64,000 bases of DNA from an uncultured Microbulbifer sp. (GTDB taxonomy: Bacteria > Pseudomonadota > Gammaproteobacteria > Pseudomonadales > Cellvibrionaceae), in contig NZ_CANLDD010000015.1 in the NCBI RefSeq assembly GCF_947489355.1, positions 1 to 64,000 on the forward strand, read 5' to 3'. Positions 29,903-38,924 of the stretch are shown piece by piece. The position numbers were made by a program, and so were the translations under genes. The stretch's first letter is position 1; every line of letters starts with the position of its first letter. The notes beneath the pieces were generated by a model. It was not told the DNA's origin, made no database searches, and worked only from the letters and a program-made list of their open reading frames with translations.

Positions 29903-32437
29903 ATGCCAGGTCAGGGGTTATTCCAGATAGTCTCCATGGGGCGGACGCTGTACGGCAAAAAACCGGATCTGGTGATACAGGATGCAGCCAGGCTGTTTTC
30001 CATCCCCGAAGCCCAGGCCGGCAGGCTCTTGTTGAAAGGCTGGGTCATCAAAGATCAGCTGGTTTCTGCACAGGTACTGAAATATCGTGCCGGTCTGCAC
30101 AACATCGGTTTGCGTGTAAAAGTGTACCCAGCGGGGCAATTTGACAACCTGCAGCTGATTGCCAGGATCAAAGTGGCCCAGAGGCGCAGAGCCCAGGGCA
30201 CCAAAACAGACCGCGGCGAGGTGCGCGGGGCAAATATCCCGGCCATTAAAGGCAATCGTACCAGCGCAACGATGCATCGCCAACAAAGTGCAACAAGACA
30301 TCAGCCAGCAGCTTTCCCCAAGGGGGCTGGGCTTAACACTGTGCCACCCTGCAATACCACCGATGGGGTGGAACACTTATTCAGTGGCGACAAAACTCTC
30401 TCCCCTGCCGGGGTCTCCGGCGCTGGCCCGGTGTTGCTGGGTTTGATCCCCGCCGCTGTATTGCCGGGGATTTTTATCCTGTTGCTGGGGTTTTGCCTGT
30501 ATGGAGCTGGCTATGCCCTTTGGCAGATCCCCTTGGCCATTTGGCATGGGGGGCTGAACGGGGCTGTTGTGGCCCTTAGCCTCATTTCGACGGCCTTTTT
30601 CATTGTTGTCCTGCTGCTTGCTTTGCCTTATTTCCGGCTTCCCCGTGATCTGCAGGGTAAACCCGGTGTGCGCGGGTTGAGTCGCTCCGAGGGCCGGGAG
30701 CTATTGCGCTTATTCGAATTACTTTCCGTCAGCGCTGGCCTGCCGAAAGTACAGCGGGTATGGGTTGGGCCAGGTGCCAAAGTTTTCTCCGGGCCGAGCC
30801 TCTCCCAAGTGTTAAGCCAGGTGCTGACCTTAAATCTGGGGCTTGCCTGCGTGGTCTCCCTTCCGGGCAGTGACGGTCTGGCGTTGGCGGCGCGGGCGCT
30901 GGGCCTCTATCGCGGAAGGATGAGTGGGTTTTTTGCCTGGCTGGTGCTGGATGGGGGTCGCCGTTTGGAATTAATGCAGTGGGCCCTGGAAAACGAACGC
31001 AGTGCAGTTTGTATCACTGGCACGCCCAGGGGGCTGCAAAAGCCGGTGCATCGCTTACTGGTGATTTGTGGCCATTTTTTACTGCCGCTGATTGAACGCT
31101 TGGACAACCTACATCGCGCGCTTACCGGCCGTGCTGCACAGCATCTTGAGACCCGCGCGGATCTCTATGCAGCGGGGGTGATTGGCAGCGAGGCTTTCGC
31201 GGAATTTGCTCAAAGGTGGCACCGTCTGGTACATGCGGACTTACTTGTTGCCGGAATTAACCGCGATGCCTTGGCACTGGGGCAGTGTCTCGAGAATATT
31301 CCTGCGGCAGTGCAGTGGACGCTGGAAAATCTGGATGGGGAAACCTGCAAGGCCATTGAGCTGGCCATGGCACAGGCGAGTGACCCCTGGGACTGCGGTC
31401 AGGCTGCGGATGACGCGCGCATCGCTGCGGTCAGTCAGCAGCGATTGCCGGCACGGGTTACCAGGGCATTTTCCCTGGGGGACTTTTTCAGCGATCTGGA
31501 TACGTTGACGCGGGGGGTGAGTGCTGCCAGCGCCGGGCCCGATTGCCAGATTGTGCCAAACCGGCAACTGTTGCGTTCAAACTGCGGGGCGCAAGAGGCC
31601 GCTGGTGTACTGGATGTCTATTTTAACCGCCTGCCACCGCACACACTTTTGCCTCTCGACCGCCCCGTTACCGAGCAAGTGCAGGGTATGGATCTGCAGG
31701 CCACGATCAATTGGTTGCGCGGCAAGCTGTTTGAGCTGCGAGGCCTTCGCGGGCGTCGGCAAGAGTTACTGGGGTGCCTTGTGGCCATGCAGTTGGGTGC
31801 GGGATTGATCAGGGTTAAGGTGCAGATCAGCCCACAGGACTACTGCCTGGAAAGCACAAGCCTAGTCGCTGCCCAGGAGATGGCTGCGGTGAAGCGGTCT
31901 GATCTGGAGGAAACGGAGAGGCAGTTACAGCAAATTTATGCCGTTTTCTACCAGCGCCTGTGCCTGGCAGTGGCGTTGATGCCATCCAAAGTGCGACAGG
32001 CGGCGCAGATCCAGTTGCGCGGTCTGTCGGCCTATGAACCCCTCGCACCCCACCTGGAGCAGCTCGCTAGCTACAGCAAAAGTCTCGCCCTGTTCGCCAG
32101 GCATCTCACACCTGAACTGGTGGAGCGCGAACTGGTGAAGAAATATCTGGCGCTCAGCGCCAGGGCACTCAACGCTCTACAGGCTATTGTACGTTCATCG
32201 GAATCGCTAAAAGCGCAAGGACTGCATAGCGTACTGGATATCAAGGCCAAACCCGACCTCCCGCGTCATCACCGGGAGATGCGGGCAGCGCTTGAGGTGA
32301 TGGAATCCCGCTGCAGATATGCCGCTTCAGTGATTATGGAAGGTTACCGGGTGCAGTTGGGAGCCCTGCTGGGCCCCTGCCTGGAGCAGGAGCAGCAGTT
32401 GGGGGTGAATCCTCTGCGTTTGCTGCGCACAGTTTAG
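29903..32437 (+). CDS. Large membrane protein, M48 peptidase homologue without HExxH
   Basis: An 844-residue protein. Residues 1-90 resemble a small domain found at the N-terminus of many gammaproteobacterial membrane proteins (LFSIPEAQAGRLLLKG, then VLKYRAGLHNIGLRVKV). About 177-247 contain two or three membrane segments. About 270-450 follow the M48 metallopeptidase layout: VLTLNLGLACVVSL, then the place where M48 has HEFGH, then HLETRADLYAAGVIGSEAF. The third zinc-ligand motif survives as E416-TR-AD420. HExxH is replaced by ARALGL near 330-335, so zinc catalysis is not expected. The C-terminal ~390 residues are helical with no known family. A strong GGGAG site precedes the ATG. It overlaps the convergent SUI1 gene by 4 bp. 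Confidence 0.6.
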   Translation: MPGQGLFQIVSMGRTLYGKKPDLVIQDAARLFSIPEAQAGRLLLKGWVIKDQLVSAQVLKYRAGLHNIGLRVKVYPAGQFDNLQLIARIKVAQRRRAQGTKTDRGEVRGANIPAIKGNRTSATMHRQQSATRHQPAAFPKGAGLNTVPPCNTTDGVEHLFSGDKTLSPAGVSGAGPVLLGLIPAAVLPGIFILLLGFCLYGAGYALWQIPLAIWHGGLNGAVVALSLISTAFFIVVLLLALPYFRLPRDLQGKPGVRGLSRSEGRELLRLFELLSVSAGLPKVQRVWVGPGAKVFSGPSLSQVLSQVLTLNLGLACVVSLPGSDGLALAARALGLYRGRMSGFFAWLVLDGGRRLELMQWALENERSAVCITGTPRGLQKPVHRLLVICGHFLLPLIERLDNLHRALTGRAAQHLETRADLYAAGVIGSEAFAEFAQRWHRLVHADLLVAGINRDALALGQCLENIPAAVQWTLENLDGETCKAIELAMAQASDPWDCGQAADDARIAAVSQQRLPARVTRAFSLGDFFSDLDTLTRGVSAASAGPDCQIVPNRQLLRSNCGAQEAAGVLDVYFNRLPPHTLLPLDRPVTEQVQGMDLQATINWLRGKLFELRGLRGRRQELLGCLVAMQLGAGLIRVKVQISPQDYCLESTSLVAAQEMAAVKRSDLEETERQLQQIYAVFYQRLCLAVALMPSKVRQAAQIQLRGLSAYEPLAPHLEQLASYSKSLALFARHLTPELVERELVKKYLALSARALNALQAIVRSSESLKAQGLHSVLDIKAKPDLPRHHREMRAALEVMESRCRYAASVIMEGYRVQLGALLGPCLEQEQQLGVNPLRLLRTV

Positions 32438-32757
32438 CCACCGGCCAGTTTGACGGTGTAGTTGCGCGCTTCCAACAGCGTTTTGATCTCGGCGCGTTTG
32501 TCGCCCTGAATTTCGATAACACCGTCTTTCAGAGTGCCGCCGCAGCCACAGCGCTTTTTCATTTCTGCCAGCATCCGTTTCAGTTCACTGTCGGTGCCCG
32601 CGAGGCCGCGCACGCAAGTCACTCCTTTGCCTTTGCGCCCTTTGGTTTCCCTCTGTATGCGCACGATCGCGCTGCCCTGGTGGCGTTTCTCCTGCGGGGA
32701 TTTTTCTGCAATACGACCGCGGTCGGTGGAATAGACGTGACGATTCTCCCTGGCCAT
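32434..32757 (-). CDS. yciH: SUI1-family translation factor YciH
   Basis: A 107-residue homologue of eukaryotic eIF1. The SUI1 domain is visible as IVRIQRETKGRKGKGVTCVRGL, then MKKRCGCGGTLKDGVIEIQGD, near-diagnostic for YciH. It may help initiation-codon selection; its bacterial function is not settled. GGGAGAG precedes the ATG. It converges on the preceding gene with a 4-bp overlap. Confidence 0.93.
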   Translation of the reverse strand: MARENRHVYSTDRGRIAEKSPQEKRHQGSAIVRIQRETKGRKGKGVTCVRGLAGTDSELKRMLAEMKKRCGCGGTLKDGVIEIQGDKRAEIKTLLEARNYTVKLAGG

Positions 32758-32946
32758 GGCTCTCCCCGGTCGGTGGTTACTCTGTGTGTGCAGGGCGCGA
32801 TTGTGCCTGAGGGGAAGGGGAAATCAAAGGCGCAATACAGACTGCTGCGTGGATTGCGACGGGGTTGAAAATAGAGGGCGACCTGCCTGTGCCCAGGGGT
32901 TAGAATCTCGTCGCAAATTGGCAGCAGCTTGTAGTCGGGGTGAGAA

Positions 32947-33780
32947 ATGGCGTTGACGGGACGTCGAAAACTGCTCAATGAGGTGATATTCGGTACAGAC
33001 ACGCCTGCCGGGCGCAACTTTGATGTTTTTTTGATTTGGGCCATTGTGATTAGTGTGGGCCTAGTGTTACTGGCATCCATCAGCACTGTTGCCGAACATT
33101 ACGGTCCTCTGTTGATCGCGCTTGAATGGGTGTTTACCGGGCTCTTTACGGTGGAATATATTGCGCGTATCTACTGTTCAGCCAACCGGCGCCGCTATAT
33201 TTTCAGCTTTTACGGGATTATCGACCTGCTGGCGATACTGCCCAGTTACCTGGCGCTCCTCTATACCGGCGCTACCTATCTGCTGGTGATCCGCCTGTTG
33301 CGGGTTCTGCGCATTTTCCGCATTCTCAAACTGGTGCGCTATTTACGCGATGCCAATATCCTCCTGCGGGCCTTTGGGCTGGCGCGGAGAAAAATCTTTG
33401 TGTTTTATTCCAGCGTGCTGGTGATGTGCGTTATTTTTGGCGCGTTGATGTTTGTGGTAGAGGGCCCGGAACACGGTTTTACCAGTATTCCCACCAGTGT
33501 CTATTGGGCCATTGTCACCATAACGACTGTGGGCTATGGGGATATCTCCCCGCAAACACCACTGGGACAGAGTATCGCTGCTATGACCATGTTGATTGGC
33601 TACTCCATTATTGCCGTGCCAACAGGCATTCTCACTGTGGAACTGGCTGGTGAAATGCATCGGGAGCGCATTCAACTGACCTGCCATAACTGTAGCCGCA
33701 GCGCCCATGACCCGGATGCGGAATACTGCAAATTCTGTGGACACAGGTTGGAGGATGCGGGAGAGGTGCAGGAAGCCTGA
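32947..33780 (+). CDS. Voltage-gated potassium channel homologue with zinc ribbon
   Basis: A 277-residue ion channel of the Kv/Kch class. Four voltage-sensor helices come first; S4 is the Arg-rich LLRVLRIFRILKLVRYL. The pore has the K+ selectivity filter TTVGYGD near residue 195, flanked by S5 and S6. After S6 a short cytoplasmic tail carries two CxxC knuckles (CHNC...CKFC), a zinc ribbon. The tail is unusual for bacterial Kv channels, which more often end in RCK/TrkA domains. Single gene with no operon partner. Confidence 0.9.
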   Translation: MALTGRRKLLNEVIFGTDTPAGRNFDVFLIWAIVISVGLVLLASISTVAEHYGPLLIALEWVFTGLFTVEYIARIYCSANRRRYIFSFYGIIDLLAILPSYLALLYTGATYLLVIRLLRVLRIFRILKLVRYLRDANILLRAFGLARRKIFVFYSSVLVMCVIFGALMFVVEGPEHGFTSIPTSVYWAIVTITTVGYGDISPQTPLGQSIAAMTMLIGYSIIAVPTGILTVELAGEMHRERIQLTCHNCSRSAHDPDAEYCKFCGHRLEDAGEVQEA

Positions 33781-33805
33781 ATCTTTCTGGTTCGGCGACG
33801 GGTAA

Positions 33806-34270
33806 TTACCACGCCTCCGGTACACGTACAGCAATCACTTGTGCCTCGGCGCACAGGCGTCCGCTGCTGCTCAGGTCGCAGTGCAGCACGGTTTTTCGGG
33901 GGCTGCGTTCGACGATAGAGGCTTCGAGTATCACCGGTTTGTCAATGGCGGCGGGAGCCAGGTAGCGGATTGCGAGTTTGCCGGTGGCGTACCAGATTAT
34001 GCTTCCGGCGCCGATGTCGCGCCCGGTCTGAAGGTAGCCATCTGCGATGGCGGTGCACACTGTATGACAATCGATCACTGTGGCGATGACCCCGCCGTTT
34101 AAATAGCGTGCGGGACCGGCACTGTGATGGGCAGCGGGGGTGAATACGCAGCGGGTTTTATCCTCGCCGCTCCAGTAGCTTTTGATGCGCAGTCCGTGGT
34201 CATTGTCAGGGCCGCAGCCGAAGCAGTGATTGTCGGAAATCATGTCCTGGATGGCGGTTTGTTCAATCAT
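33806..34270 (-). CDS. PaaI-type hotdog thioesterase
   Basis: A 154-residue hotdog-fold protein. CFGCGPDNDHGLRI at the N-terminus and YLNGGVIATVIDCHTVCTA, the hotdog helix region, are typical of PaaI-like acyl-CoA thioesterases. The ATG at 34270 has GAGGGG 6 nt upstream; an earlier ATG at 34297 lacks such a site. It is divergent from the serine hydrolase. Substrate unknown. Confidence 0.82.
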   Translation of the reverse strand: MIEQTAIQDMISDNHCFGCGPDNDHGLRIKSYWSGEDKTRCVFTPAAHHSAGPARYLNGGVIATVIDCHTVCTAIADGYLQTGRDIGAGSIIWYATGKLAIRYLAPAAIDKPVILEASIVERSPRKTVLHCDLSSSGRLCAEAQVIAVRVPEAW

Positions 34271-34370
34271 ATCGGCCCCTCGCTCTAGACGCGCCATACT
34301 ACCGATTTGCGCCGGCGAGGGGAAGAAACTAACCTTGCGGGCTTCCGACAGTGTTACCGGAAATAGAGAG

Positions 34371-35516
34371 ATGGAAATATACGGCTTTTGTGCCCCCGGT
34401 TTTGAGGCCCTTCAGGATGCTTTCGCCAGGAATTTTCGCGAGTGCGGGGATACGGGGGCGGCCTTTGCGGTACGCCAGCATGGCCAACTGGTCTGCTCCC
34501 TGTGGGCGGGCAGCGCGGACCGGGATGCGGAGTGCCCTTTTACCGAGGACGCGATTGCAAATGTATTTTCTGCCAGCAAGGGTGTGCTGGCACTGATGGC
34601 TCTACAGCAGGCGGATGCCGGCAAGTTGGACCTGGACCGTCCGGTGGCGGACTACTGGCCGGAATTTGCCGAGGGCAAAGCGACGGTTACTGCGCGTCAA
34701 TTACTTTGCCATCGAGGCGGCCTGGTGGCTTTCCGCAAGCGTGTGGAAGACAGGTTGATTTACGATTGGCACGCTGCCTGTGCGGAAGTTTCCCGCACTG
34801 AGCCCTGGTGGTCACCGGGTAGCCAGCAGGGTTATGCCCCTTTTTTGTATGGCTGGAGCCTCGGTGGACTGGTTGAACGGATTGCGCAAAAGCCGCTGCC
34901 AGAACTCTATCGAGAATCACTGGCCAACCCCCTGGGCCTCGATGGTGGTTTTGGTGCCAATGGCCACCGTTCACACCGTATTGCGGATGTGGGCCCGCTG
35001 AAACAACCCCTACCGGAACTGCGGGAAAACGCCATAGGCCGGGCGATCAAGGAAGATCGTAAGGGTCCCGTGGCCATGGCATTCGGCAATCCTGTGAGTC
35101 TGGTGATGGGCACCAACGGCCAACAGTGGCGCGATGCACTGATTCCCGCGGCCAATGGCCATTTCAGTGCCCGGGACTTGGCAGCGGTTTACGGTGATCT
35201 GGCACTGGAAGCCCCAACTACCTTGTCGCGAGACTGGGTAACGGAGGCGTCGCGGGAGCAGAGCTGTGGCCATGACAGGATACTGCTGGCCAAAGTCCGT
35301 TTCGGTTGCGGGTTCATTCTGAGTGGTGATGCGGCGGATTTACATTTCGGTGGAGCCCGGGGGTTCGGCCATCCAGGTGCCGGCGGTAGTATTGGTTTCG
35401 CCGATCCGGAACGGGGGCTGGGTTTGGGCTATATCACCACGCGTTTGGGGCAGAGCCTGTTTATGGATCGGCGCGCGGTTGAGTTGGTGCGTGTGCTGTA
35501 CGGTTTGCTGTCATGA
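34371..35516 (+). CDS. Serine hydrolase of the class C beta-lactamase/EstB fold
   Basis: A 381-residue protein. The active-site Ser-x-x-Lys is SASKG near residue 67, following IANVFSASKGVLALM. A Tyr region FLYGWSLGGLVERIAQK and a C-terminal HFGGARGFGHPGAGGSIGFAD, where the third motif is expected, fit the esterase branch of this fold. No signal peptide, so it is probably a cytoplasmic esterase. The ATG at 34371 follows AGAGAG. Its stop overlaps the slyX start (ATGA). Confidence 0.83.
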   Translation: MEIYGFCAPGFEALQDAFARNFRECGDTGAAFAVRQHGQLVCSLWAGSADRDAECPFTEDAIANVFSASKGVLALMALQQADAGKLDLDRPVADYWPEFAEGKATVTARQLLCHRGGLVAFRKRVEDRLIYDWHAACAEVSRTEPWWSPGSQQGYAPFLYGWSLGGLVERIAQKPLPELYRESLANPLGLDGGFGANGHRSHRIADVGPLKQPLPELRENAIGRAIKEDRKGPVAMAFGNPVSLVMGTNGQQWRDALIPAANGHFSARDLAAVYGDLALEAPTTLSRDWVTEASREQSCGHDRILLAKVRFGCGFILSGDAADLHFGGARGFGHPGAGGSIGFADPERGLGLGYITTRLGQSLFMDRRAVELVRVLYGLLS

Positions 35517-35740
35517 CAGAAGCTGTTCTAAAGCTGGTCGAGCGTATTGATGAACTGGAGGCCCGGCTGGCATTTCAGGAAGATACGATCGCCCAGTTGA
35601 ATGATGTGATTGCCAGGCAGGATGCCGATATCCGCCGTCTTTTAATCCATATGCGTGAGTTGATGCAGAAGTACAGTGCAATCAGCAGTGAATTACCGGG
35701 GGGTGTCAGGCCCTCGGGTGACAAGCCGCCGCACTATTAG
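35513..35740 (+). CDS. slyX: SlyX family protein
   Basis: A 75-residue coiled-coil protein (LVERIDELEARLAFQEDTIAQLNDVI) ending in the family's PPHY tail. Function unknown. It overlaps the preceding gene by 4 bp. Confidence 0.93.
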   Translation: MTEAVLKLVERIDELEARLAFQEDTIAQLNDVIARQDADIRRLLIHMRELMQKYSAISSELPGGVRPSGDKPPHY

Positions 35741-36419
35741 TCAACCCGGTAGTCCAAAGGCATTCAGCGACCGGCTTGGTTGTGACTTGTGAATGCTATT
35801 GGCGTGCAGGAAGTTGCCCCTATTTTTGGGACTACCCCTTGTGCGGTCACCTTCACTGACTGGCATATTAAGAAAACATAATGGGTCTGGTGCCACTTAA
35901 CCGGGAGCGTAAGTTCAAAAGTGTCTAAGCAATGTTTGTCCTCTCGCGCCAAGGGTATTGACAAACTTTTCCACATGCCTATGAGGAGAAAGTGGCGCCT
36001 CAAGTTGACGAGGTACAATTGTCACGGTTTTGTTTTACTTTTTATAACTTATTGTTTTTAAAGGAAAAAATAAAGAGTTTAAAAAATGTGCAAAATGCTG
36101 TGAGCCAGGGTTTATGCCGTTTGTCGCTGCCCTTTGTTTATTAATGCACAGAGTTATCCACAGAACTTGTGGAAGAAAAGGGTTTGACCGCTTTCTGTTC
36201 AAAAAATCTGCACGATAGTGCAATTTTGATGTGATTGATGATGTGCAACGGGGACTGGTTAGTGGAACCGGCGATCACTTCGCCGTAGTCTTTGCATGAT
36301 TTTATTGGATGGATTCAGCCGTCAGTCAGCTTGCGCGCTGGATACTCCTGCGACTGTGCAGGAGCACTGTGCACAGTGCATCCCGATACCCATAAAGTAA
36401 AAGTATGTTAGGAGAATCA
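35741..36419. other. AT-rich intergenic region with a DnaA-box-like site
   Basis: About 680 bp without a supported gene. 36019-36230 is strongly AT-rich. TTATCCACA at 36154-36162 is a perfect DnaA box; GTGGAAGAA eight bases further gives a partial inverted copy. No dnaA, dnaN or parAB genes are nearby, so this is not treated as an origin. The last ~100 bp should hold the promoter of the OmpA-like lipoprotein gene. The minus-strand frame at 35764-36018 has no recognisable family. Confidence 0.45.
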
Positions 36420-37070
36420 ATGATGAAACATTGGGTAGCAATTCTCGCTTTGGGCTCAGTGGTGGGTTGTTCCACTCTGGACCCTTACACCGGGGAAAGC
36501 AAAACCAGTAATGCCTCAAGGGGGGCTGGCATCGGTGCGCTCACGGGCGCCATTATCGGTGCGGCTACCGCGAGTAAAAAAGATCGCCGTAAGGGCGCGC
36601 TTACCGGCGCTCTGGGGGGTGCTGCTATCGGCGGTGGTATTGGCTATTATATGGACCAACAGGAAATGGCACTGCGACAGCGCCTGGAGGGCACCGGTGT
36701 GGGCGTACAGCGCGAAGGCGACAATATCCGTTTGATCATGCCGGGTAATATCACTTTCGGTACCAACCGCTCTGATATCCGCCCGGGTTTTTACGACACC
36801 CTGGATTCCGTCACCGTGGTGCTGCAGGAGTTTGACAAAACCGCGATCCGCGTCAGCGGCCACACCGACAGCACCGGTTCAGATGTCTACAACCAGACGT
36901 TGAGTGAGCAGCGGGCTAACTCTGTGGCGGGCTTCTTCAGTCGCAATGGCCTCTCCTCTGGCCGTTTGCAGGCCATTGGCTACGGTGAGCGCTACCCGTT
37001 GGCTGGCAATGATTCCGAAGCCGGGCGTCAGGCCAACCGCCGCGTGGAGCTCGAGCTCCTGCCGCTGTGA
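36420..37070 (+). CDS. OmpA-family lipoprotein with glycine zipper (YiaD-like)
   Basis: A 216-residue outer-membrane lipoprotein. The signal MMKHWVAILALGSVVGC ends at a lipobox Cys. Residues about 33-78 are a glycine-zipper segment (GAGIGALTGAIIGAATA, GALGGAAIGGGIGYYMD). The C-terminal OmpA domain binds peptidoglycan: VSGHTDSTGSDVYNQTLSEQRA, then GYGERYPLAGNDSEAGRQANRRVE. TAGGAG precedes the ATG. Same architecture as YiaD. Confidence 0.92.
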   Translation: MMKHWVAILALGSVVGCSTLDPYTGESKTSNASRGAGIGALTGAIIGAATASKKDRRKGALTGALGGAAIGGGIGYYMDQQEMALRQRLEGTGVGVQREGDNIRLIMPGNITFGTNRSDIRPGFYDTLDSVTVVLQEFDKTAIRVSGHTDSTGSDVYNQTLSEQRANSVAGFFSRNGLSSGRLQAIGYGERYPLAGNDSEAGRQANRRVELELLPL

Positions 37071-37363
37071 TCCATATTGCTTGTGTGTGGGCCATACTGT
37101 CGCCGGTACAGCGGCACTTGCTTCGCGAAAGGGCATCCAGTTGCCCAAACAGGCAAATATCCGGAGTTTTGGCAATTTCTTGATAACCTGGCCTGAAATA
37201 CCGGCCCATCTGTGTAGTGTTGTGTTGATTTAAGAGCCCGTTATGGCCGGCTAAGGCGCTTACCTGGCCGGCTCAACGCCTTTTGCCGAAACAATCACCA
37301 GAGCGTTGTTGTCCGGCCGTGCTGTCAGTCAATCAGCCACTGCAGAAATAATGGAGAATAGCC

Positions 37364-37978
37364 GTGAGACGCCGCCAGCCTGTTAACAATACCCTGCGCC
37401 TGGCGTCTTTTCTTCCCGCGTTGTTTGCCACACTGGCCTTTGCTTGGCAGGACCGCGGCGAAGCGGTGTTTTCGGAAACCGCCGCTCACCTGGAAACGCA
37501 GTTCGCCGAGGCCGCGGTGGTGGCGCAGGTGGAGGTGATCGATATCCACCGGGATGTAGACAGCGCCCTTTCGGCGCCGGGGGTTACTGCGATTTCGGGT
37601 TATGTGTATTCCGCCGCGCCCAGCCGGGTGTGGAAAGGGGCGGTAGCCGAGCAGATCACCTTCCGCCTCGGCCTGGAGTACTGCGACAGGAAACTGGAAA
37701 GAGGTGGGCGCTACTTGATCTTTGCCGGGCGCGATATCTACGGCAGGCTGCAGCTGCTCAGTTGTGAGGCGGTTGTGGTGGAATCTGATGCAGCGGTACT
37801 GTTGGCAATACTCAGTGACTTGACCGCTCGGAGCCAAACCTGTTCACACCGGGCAAAGTTGTGGCGAAGCTGCCCTGGTTTGTTTCTGGTGCAGGGGTTC
37901 CTATCCACTCCGGAGCGGGTTAGGCACGCCACTTCGCGACTTGATTCCCGCAACCCCTTGGTTGCCCGGTTTATATAA
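37364..37978 (+). CDS. Secreted protein with a TIMP/NTR-like core
   Basis: A 204-residue exported protein. The GTG at 37364 has GGAG 7 nt upstream and begins a signal peptide ending near AFA (residue 27). The middle (AEAAVVAQVEVIDIH, then SRVWKGAVAEQITFRLG and ERGGRYLIFAGRD, with Cys in LEYCDRK and LLSCEAV) follows the TIMP-like/netrin-type pattern of bacterial secreted proteins. The last ~50 residues (from SDLTARSQ) do not follow the family and may reflect a frameshift. Function unknown. Confidence 0.6.
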   Translation: MRRRQPVNNTLRLASFLPALFATLAFAWQDRGEAVFSETAAHLETQFAEAAVVAQVEVIDIHRDVDSALSAPGVTAISGYVYSAAPSRVWKGAVAEQITFRLGLEYCDRKLERGGRYLIFAGRDIYGRLQLLSCEAVVVESDAAVLLAILSDLTARSQTCSHRAKLWRSCPGLFLVQGFLSTPERVRHATSRLDSRNPLVARFI

Positions 37979-38293
37979 TCTCCGGTTTTAAGTCTTCCCA
38001 CACTTACAGCAATCCAACCTCTAATAAGGGAGGCGGATTCCTTGAAGAACGCCAATGCCGGGTTATTCTTATCAGTATTGGCGCCACCTTCTTTAGCGAA
38101 TGTGCTTTGTTTTATCGGATTATCTGACACTGCCTTCTGGCGCCAAAAGGGCTCAAGCCACAGGTTTTACCGCAGGGATGCAGGGCGAGCGGCGCATAGC
38201 TACCAACGCTGTCCGCCGCCTGTAAATTGCATGACCGGGCTGGCCTTGCGACGGGTATTTTTCTGATTTTGGCTGGCGTCGAGAGGTCGCAGT
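37979..38293. other. Intergenic region with two GGCGCC palindromes
   Basis: 315 bp without a supported gene. TTGGCGCCA near 38080 and TGGCGCCAA near 38139 are nearly identical palindromes about 60 bp apart that could pair with each other. Their role is unknown. Confidence 0.35.
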
Positions 38294-38758
38294 ATGAAGA
38301 AGCTACTGATTCCACTGATCATTTTGTTACTGATCATCGGCTATTTTATTTCGCGTGGTGGCGAGCACAAGGCAAAAGATGCGTATGATTCGATGAATCA
38401 GCCGCAGAGCGAGCAGATGAATGACAACTCGACGCCATCGGATACTGGCGACGATAGCGACACACCTCCTCCCAGCAACACGCCGACGCCCCCTGATGGT
38501 ATGGGTAACCCGGACATGCAAACGCCACAGGAGCCGGATCAGGCAAACCCCAACCCTCCCGGAGCCAACACCACTACCAGCCCCGGATCTGGTGCCGCGG
38601 TTGCAACACCGGCCGCTGGAACGCCAGATGCCAGCACGCCGACATCCACCGGTGTGGGTGGCAAGCCCCCGCAAGCCTCCACTGGCAACCGTGGTGATTC
38701 GACAGACAATACGGGCAATAAGGCGGACAAGGTTACCGAAGGGGCTTCTGCGGAGTAG
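38294..38758 (+). CDS. Membrane-anchored Pro/Thr-rich low-complexity protein
   Basis: A 154-residue protein with one N-terminal membrane segment (LLIPLIILLLIIGYF) and a long extracytoplasmic tail rich in Pro, Thr, Ser, Asn, Gly and Asp. No domain is recognisable. GAGAGG lies just upstream of the ATG. The codon pattern supports a real gene; the function is unknown. Confidence 0.65.
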   Translation: MKKLLIPLIILLLIIGYFISRGGEHKAKDAYDSMNQPQSEQMNDNSTPSDTGDDSDTPPPSNTPTPPDGMGNPDMQTPQEPDQANPNPPGANTTTSPGSGAAVATPAAGTPDASTPTSTGVGGKPPQASTGNRGDSTDNTGNKADKVTEGASAE

Positions 38759-38924
38759 GGCAGCTGTTAAGCGTTGACAGCCCCGAAAACGGGCATCTCC
38801 GGCAACAGTACCTGGATTGCCGAAGTTGTGAGGCAGCGTTCAGATCAACCCTGGCAGGGATCGCAAAACATTGCGGAGCGCGCACGGGCTGCCGACGGAG
38901 GTGGCCCTTGCCCGTTGTGGAAGC

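Noticed and set aside
35764-36018. 84-codon frame in the AT-rich gap
   Set aside because: No recognisable family, and no convincing ribosome binding site.
36019-36230. Replication origin
   Set aside because: AT-rich with one DnaA box, but there is no box cluster and no dnaA, dnaN or par genes near it.
37240-37290. Repeat GGCCGGCT...GGCCGGCT and AAGGCG/CGCCTT stem after the OmpA-like gene
   Set aside because: Could be a terminator, but the stem is only 6 bp with an 18-nt loop and a short T run.
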